Source of the DNA: Xenophilus arseniciresistens
GTDB lineage: Bacteria > Pseudomonadota > Gammaproteobacteria > Burkholderiales > Burkholderiaceae_C
Length of the DNA: 64,000 bases
Reading direction: 5' to 3'
Assembly (NCBI RefSeq): GCF_028023875.1
Contig: NZ_JAQIPB010000001.1
Location: 682,001 to 746,000 of the forward strand
This document shows, one piece after another, positions 61,002 to 64,000 of the stretch. A program made the translations under genes and the position numbers. The notes under the pieces are model-generated. The model was not told the origin of the DNA. It searched no databases and saw only the letters and a list, made by a program, of their open reading frames with translations. Position 1 is the stretch's first letter. Every line of letters starts with the position of its first letter.

Positions 61002-61913
61002 TCAGGCGCCGCCCGGCCCGCGCGGATGGCGGATCTCGCCCGCCAGTGCCGCGGGGTAGATCAGCTCGCGCAAGAAGTCTGAATCCTCGCGCACGAACTC
61101 GGCCGCGGCATCGAGGCCGAAGTAGTCCATGTAGTGCGCCATCTGCTGGATCAGCATTTCGAAACCCGGCTGCGCGCGCAGGCCCCGTGCGCGGGCAGCC
61201 TGCACCAGCGGCGTGGGCTGGTTGCGCAGCAGGATGTCGAACAGCGCGGCGCCGGGCGCCATGCGGCTCACGTCGCAGGGCAGCGGGTCCTCGCTGCGCA
61301 GGCCGATGGAGGTGGCGTTGATCACCAGTTCGTAGTCGGCCGGGTCGGCGCTGGGGGCCACGCGCACGCGCGCGTCGAAGGCCGCGTCGATGCGCGCGGC
61401 CACGCCGGCCGCCTTGCCCGGCACCGGGTCGTAGAAGGCGATCTCGCGCGCGCCGTTGTCGCCGCCGCCTTCGGCCAATGAAACACCGATGGCCGCCGCG
61501 CTCACGCCCGCACCCAGGATCAGCACGCGCTGGCCGCGAAAAGCCATGTCGAAGCGGTCGAGCGCGCCGACGATGCCTTCGCCGTCGAACAGGTCGCCCT
61601 CGAGGTCGCCGTTGGCCGCACGGCGGATCACGTTGACCGAGCCGGCCACGCGCGCGAACAGCCCGCAGCCGTCGAGCAGGTTCACGGCCAGCGGCTTGTG
61701 CGGCGGCGCAACCACCATGCCCTTGACGTTGTGGGCCAGGAAGCTGGCCTTGAGCCAGACCGCGAAGTCGCGCGCGCGCACCTGCACGGGAAGCATCAGC
61801 GCCGGGATGCCGCAGCGCTCGAACACCGCGTTGAACATGCGCGGCAGCCGGACGTTGGTGACCGGATCGCCGGGGATCAGGTAGAGGTCGGTGTTGCCGG
61901 GAATGTCGGTCAT
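61002..61913 (-). CDS. Second shikimate dehydrogenase-like protein
   Basis: 303 aa. AroE-like: catalytic Lys in APPHKPL, catalytic Asp in GDLFDGEGI and a Rossmann motif VLILGAGVSAAAIGVSLAEGG. The substrate-binding serines are absent from the N-terminal loop (DPVTNVRLPRMFN). The cofactor loop and an extended C-terminus (EFVREDSDFLRELIYPAAL) differ from the AroE homologue at 51660, so the two are not recent duplicates. It is divergent from the IclR gene at 62091 and probably under its control. Quinate, shikimate or another cyclic acid may be the substrate. Confidence 0.8.
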   Translation of the reverse strand: MTDIPGNTDLYLIPGDPVTNVRLPRMFNAVFERCGIPALMLPVQVRARDFAVWLKASFLAHNVKGMVVAPPHKPLAVNLLDGCGLFARVAGSVNVIRRAANGDLEGDLFDGEGIVGALDRFDMAFRGQRVLILGAGVSAAAIGVSLAEGGGDNGAREIAFYDPVPGKAAGVAARIDAAFDARVRVAPSADPADYELVINATSIGLRSEDPLPCDVSRMAPGAALFDILLRNQPTPLVQAARARGLRAQPGFEMLIQQMAHYMDYFGLDAAAEFVREDSDFLRELIYPAALAGEIRHPRGPGGA

Positions 61914-61967
61914 GGAAGGGGCCCTGGGTCTGCGAGGGCGTGCCGGGAGCCGGCAGGCCGCGGATGT

Positions 61968-61986
61968 GTGCTGCCGATGATCGCAC
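61968..61986. promoter_or_regulatory. Candidate IclR operator between aroE-like gene and iclR
   Basis: GTGCTGCCGATGATCGCAC matches the 19-bp quiC site (55965-55983) at 15 positions, with the same outer GTGC/GCAC arms. It lies in the divergent region, suited to control of both genes. Confidence 0.6.
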
Positions 61987-62090
61987 CGAAAGCGCGCCGG
62001 CTTGCGGGGCCGCGCGGCGAGCGGGCATCATCGGCCGGTCCGCGGCCCAGGGCCACAGCCCGCCGCGCCTTCCTTCGCCCGCTCTGCACC

Positions 62091-62921
62091 ATGGCCCTGC
62101 CCTCCCCCCACACGCCCCCCTTGCCCGAGGCGCACGCCGCCGACACGGGCGACGAAGCGCCGGCCGGTCTGGACCGGCGCGACTGGATCGCGGGGCTGGA
62201 GCGCGGCGTGAGCATCATCGAGGCCTTCGACGACGCCCACCCGCGCATGACGGCGAGCGAAGCGGGCCAGCGCACGGGCATGACGCGCACCGCCGCGCGC
62301 CGCTACCTGCTGACCCTGCAGCACATGGGCTACGTGGCCAGCGATGGCAAGCTGTTCTGGCTCACGCCGCGCGTGCTGCGCCTGGGGCAGTCGTACCTCG
62401 AGTCGGCGCGGCTGCCGCGCATCGTGCAGCCCTTCCTGCAGCGCGTGACGGCCGGCACGCATGAGACGGCCTACCTGAGCGTGCTCGACGGCGACGACGT
62501 GGTCTACATCGCGCGCAACGGCCCCAACCGCAGCATGAACACGGGCTATGTGCTGGGCGCGCGGGTGCCCGCGCAGGTCACGGCCTCGGGCATGCTGATG
62601 CTGGCCCTGCGCAGCGACGCCGACCTGGCGCGCTGGCTGGCCACGCGCGAACTCAAGGTCTTCACTTCCTTCACCATCGCCGACAAGGAGGACCTGCGCA
62701 AGGAGTTCGCCCGCATCCGTGCGCAGGGCTGGGCGCTGTCGGAGCAGCAGCTGGACCTGAACTCGCGTGGCATCGCCGTGCCGCTGCGCGACCGCCACGG
62801 CGCGCTGGTGGGCGCGCTCAACATCACGATGCCGATGGGCCAGGAGCAGAGCAAGGACGCCGTGGCCCGCGTGCTGCCCGTGCTGCGCGAGGCCGCGCAG
62901 GCCATGCGCAACCAGATCTGA
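62091..62921 (+). CDS. IclR-family regulator, PcaR/PobR-like
   Basis: 276 aa. The N-terminus has a spacer and then IAGLERGVSIIEAFDDAHPRMTASEAGQRTGMTRTAARRYL, the winged HTH style of Pca/Pob regulators of the beta-ketoadipate and quinate branches. The effector domain has VLDGDDVVYIARNGPNRSMNTGYVLGARVPA and SEQQLDLNSRGIAVPLRD. It is divergent from the second AroE gene. The candidate operators here and at quiC suggest it senses an intermediate such as protocatechuate or dehydroshikimate. Confidence 0.9.
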   Translation: MALPSPHTPPLPEAHAADTGDEAPAGLDRRDWIAGLERGVSIIEAFDDAHPRMTASEAGQRTGMTRTAARRYLLTLQHMGYVASDGKLFWLTPRVLRLGQSYLESARLPRIVQPFLQRVTAGTHETAYLSVLDGDDVVYIARNGPNRSMNTGYVLGARVPAQVTASGMLMLALRSDADLARWLATRELKVFTSFTIADKEDLRKEFARIRAQGWALSEQQLDLNSRGIAVPLRDRHGALVGALNITMPMGQEQSKDAVARVLPVLREAAQAMRNQI

Positions 62922-62942
62922 GGCGGCGCAGCGCGGCCCGCC

Positions 62943-63077
62943 CTACCAGGGCACGAAGATCGCCACCAGCAGCACCAGCAGGATCACGCCACCCACGGTC
63001 AGCGTGCGGGTGTTGAGGTAGCCGTTGCGGGCCGAGGAGACGGGCACGGGCTTGGAGGTCTTGGAAGGATCGGTCAT
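62943..63077 (-). CDS. Small single-TM protein
   Basis: 44 aa. The N-terminal half is hydrophilic (TDPSKTSKPVPVSSARNGYL). The C-terminal half is one strong TM helix (TLTVGGVILLVLLVAIFV) ending PW. It lies convergent with the IclR gene with a 21-bp gap. Such small membrane proteins are frequent in Comamonadaceae and uncharacterised. Coding is plausible from the clean hydrophobic pattern, but not proven. Confidence 0.5.
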   Translation of the reverse strand: MTDPSKTSKPVPVSSARNGYLNTRTLTVGGVILLVLLVAIFVPW

Positions 63078-63270
63078 GGCGCTCAGCGTAGGGCGCTGCG
63101 GGGCGCGGGCGCGTCGGACGGCCGCGCTGGCGCGCGTGGCCGCCACAGGCGACGAAGGCCGAGCCCGCGCCTACAGCGCACGACAGAGGCGGCCTACGGC
63201 CCGTTTGCAGGCGGGGGTGCACGCTGCAAGCCGTGCACACCGCACGACATCGCGCACGGAGTTTTCCACC

Positions 63271-63417
63271 ATGGCCACATTGCCGGGCGAACAGCCCAAC
63301 CCCGACCCCGACATGCCCGCGCAGGATCTGCCCCGCCAGGAGCCGCCGCCGATCCCCGTGCCGCCCGTGCAGGCTCCGCCGCGCACGGACTTTCCGGCGC
63401 CCGGCGAGCCCGCCTGA
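63271..63417 (+). CDS. Small proline-rich ORF
   Basis: 48 aa of which about a third are prolines (QEPPPIPVPPVQAPPRTDFPAP). An ACGGAG site lies about 10 nt upstream of the ATG. There is no recognisable family, and it may be a real small protein or chance in high-GC DNA. Confidence 0.4.
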   Translation: MATLPGEQPNPDPDMPAQDLPRQEPPPIPVPPVQAPPRTDFPAPGEPA

Positions 63418-63441
63418 GCCGGGCGCCGCCGCGCATCCCCT

Positions 63442-63657
63442 TCAGTCTGCGCTGGCGGTGCGGCGCAGCACTTCGCCTGTGGAGATCACGCGATAGCCCT
63501 CGCTGGTGCGTTCGACGGGCGCGCCGTCCAGCAGGTATTCCTCGTGCACGTTCTGGGACTGGCGGCGCGGGTCCGGGTGGGTGTGGCGCAGGATCTGCAG
63601 CTCGCGCAGCACGCCTTCTCTGTTGCGCACCAGCGCCTTGGTCACATGGGTGGTCAT
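63442..63657 (-). CDS. Small hypothetical protein
   Basis: 71 aa, soluble and mixed in charge (REGVLRELQILRHTHPDPRRQ; NVHEEYLLDGAPVERTSEGYRVISTGEVLRR). No family recognised. The start at 63657 gives a sensible N-terminus. The C-terminal YRVISTGEVL pattern suggests a small beta-strand protein. Confidence 0.5.
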   Translation of the reverse strand: MTTHVTKALVRNREGVLRELQILRHTHPDPRRQSQNVHEEYLLDGAPVERTSEGYRVISTGEVLRRTASAD

Positions 63658-63965
63658 GCGGTGTTCCTGTTCGGTGAAAGAGGGGTGAAGGTTCCGGCTG
63701 CACGCCGGCCTTCGGGGCCAGGCACGCATGGCCAGGTGCCCAGCAAGATGCGCCGCTGCGAGGGGGCCTGTCGTCATCTGGCGCAGTGGCAGCGGGTAGG
63801 ACGCGCCTGATGTGGCCCGCTGCGCCGGCAGCACCGCACCTGGCCCCTCGTGCTGTCCGACGCGCGCACGGCACGGCTGCGCGCACGCCGCGCGCGACGC
63901 CGGCCTGAGCGTATGCCTTCACGCCATCCATCCCACCCGCTGCAACCAGACCCGAGGAACTGCCC
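63658..63965. other. 308-bp gap, no supported gene
   Basis: This is the upstream region shared by the 71-aa ORF and the gene starting at 63966. I see no repeat, RNA gene or clear promoter, only a GAGGAA Shine-Dalgarno-like site near 63955. Confidence 0.4.
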
Positions 63966-64000
63966 ATGACGCCGCAAGATGCCGCTTCCGTTGCCCCATC
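63966..64000 (+). CDS. Start of a gene cut by the right edge
   Basis: ATG at 63966 follows GAGGAA at eight nt and opens MTPQDAASVAP. Only eleven codons are visible, so no function can be given. Confidence 0.4.
   Translation, partial: MTPQDAASVAP

Overview
The window is about 70% GC and tightly packed. Its gene content points to a betaproteobacterium of the Comamonadaceae (Variovorax, Acidovorax or Comamonas relatives). Indicators are four Bug-family tripartite-tricarboxylate binding proteins, a protocatechuate 4,5-cleavage cluster in nearly the pmd gene order of Comamonas, a two-domain QuiC-type dehydroshikimate dehydratase, and many LysR and IclR regulators beside catabolic genes. No genus is claimed.

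Layout. 0-6.6 kb: purine/urate breakdown (xdhC, HIU hydrolase, FCD-type regulator, puuE, a fused OHCU decarboxylase-allantoate amidohydrolase, an M20 peptidase homologue). 6.7-12.2 kb: thiamine locus, with a TPP riboswitch ahead of cytX, thiD on the opposite strand, then thiO-thiS-thiG-thiE. 12.2-12.7 kb: two identical tRNA-Asn genes and terminators. 12.8-20.9 kb: acyl-CoA ligase, SCP2-type thiolase, SDR, MalT-like regulator, MaoC-fold protein and a Bug protein, probably a CoA-dependent catabolic cluster of unknown substrate. 20.9-31.3 kb: housekeeping and accessory genes (RcnB-like, BLUF-like, YihY, DUF2069, FAD-linked oxidase, SGNH hydrolase, FAD oxidoreductase plus Bug, LysR regulators). 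31.4-34.5 kb: ccdAB directly ahead of thyA-folA and a DUF2183 protein. 34.5-36.5 kb: a visibly less GC-rich patch with two unrecognised genes. 36.5-46.6 kb: LysR regulator and the protocatechuate 4,5-cleavage genes. 46.6-50.5 kb: orphan TRAP binding protein, IclR regulator and Bcr-type exporter. 50.6-55.9 kb: second TRAP binding protein, shikimate dehydrogenase homologue, MHS transporter and QuiC. 56.1-61.0 kb: response regulator, hybrid histidine kinase and two poly-glycine/proline lipoproteins. 61.0-62.9 kb: a second AroE-like protein divergent from an IclR regulator. 63-64 kb: small ORFs and the start of a further gene.

How it fits together. The MHS transporter, an AroE homologue and QuiC can turn shikimate into protocatechuate. 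LigA/B, C, I, J and K can then take protocatechuate to pyruvate and oxaloacetate. A 19-bp sequence upstream of quiC recurs (15 of 19 identical) between the second aroE and the IclR gene, which suggests that regulator controls the shikimate branch. Shikimate use therefore appears to connect to the 4,5-cleavage genes about 10 kb away.

The best candidate for an undescribed system is at 56.1-61.0 kb. A response regulator gene and both lipoprotein genes share an upstream TGACTTT-N3-CACT element, 36 to 38 bases ahead of a CTAG-containing -10-like sequence. This suggests a small two-component regulon controlling surface lipoproteins, one of which carries five repeats of about 52 residues.
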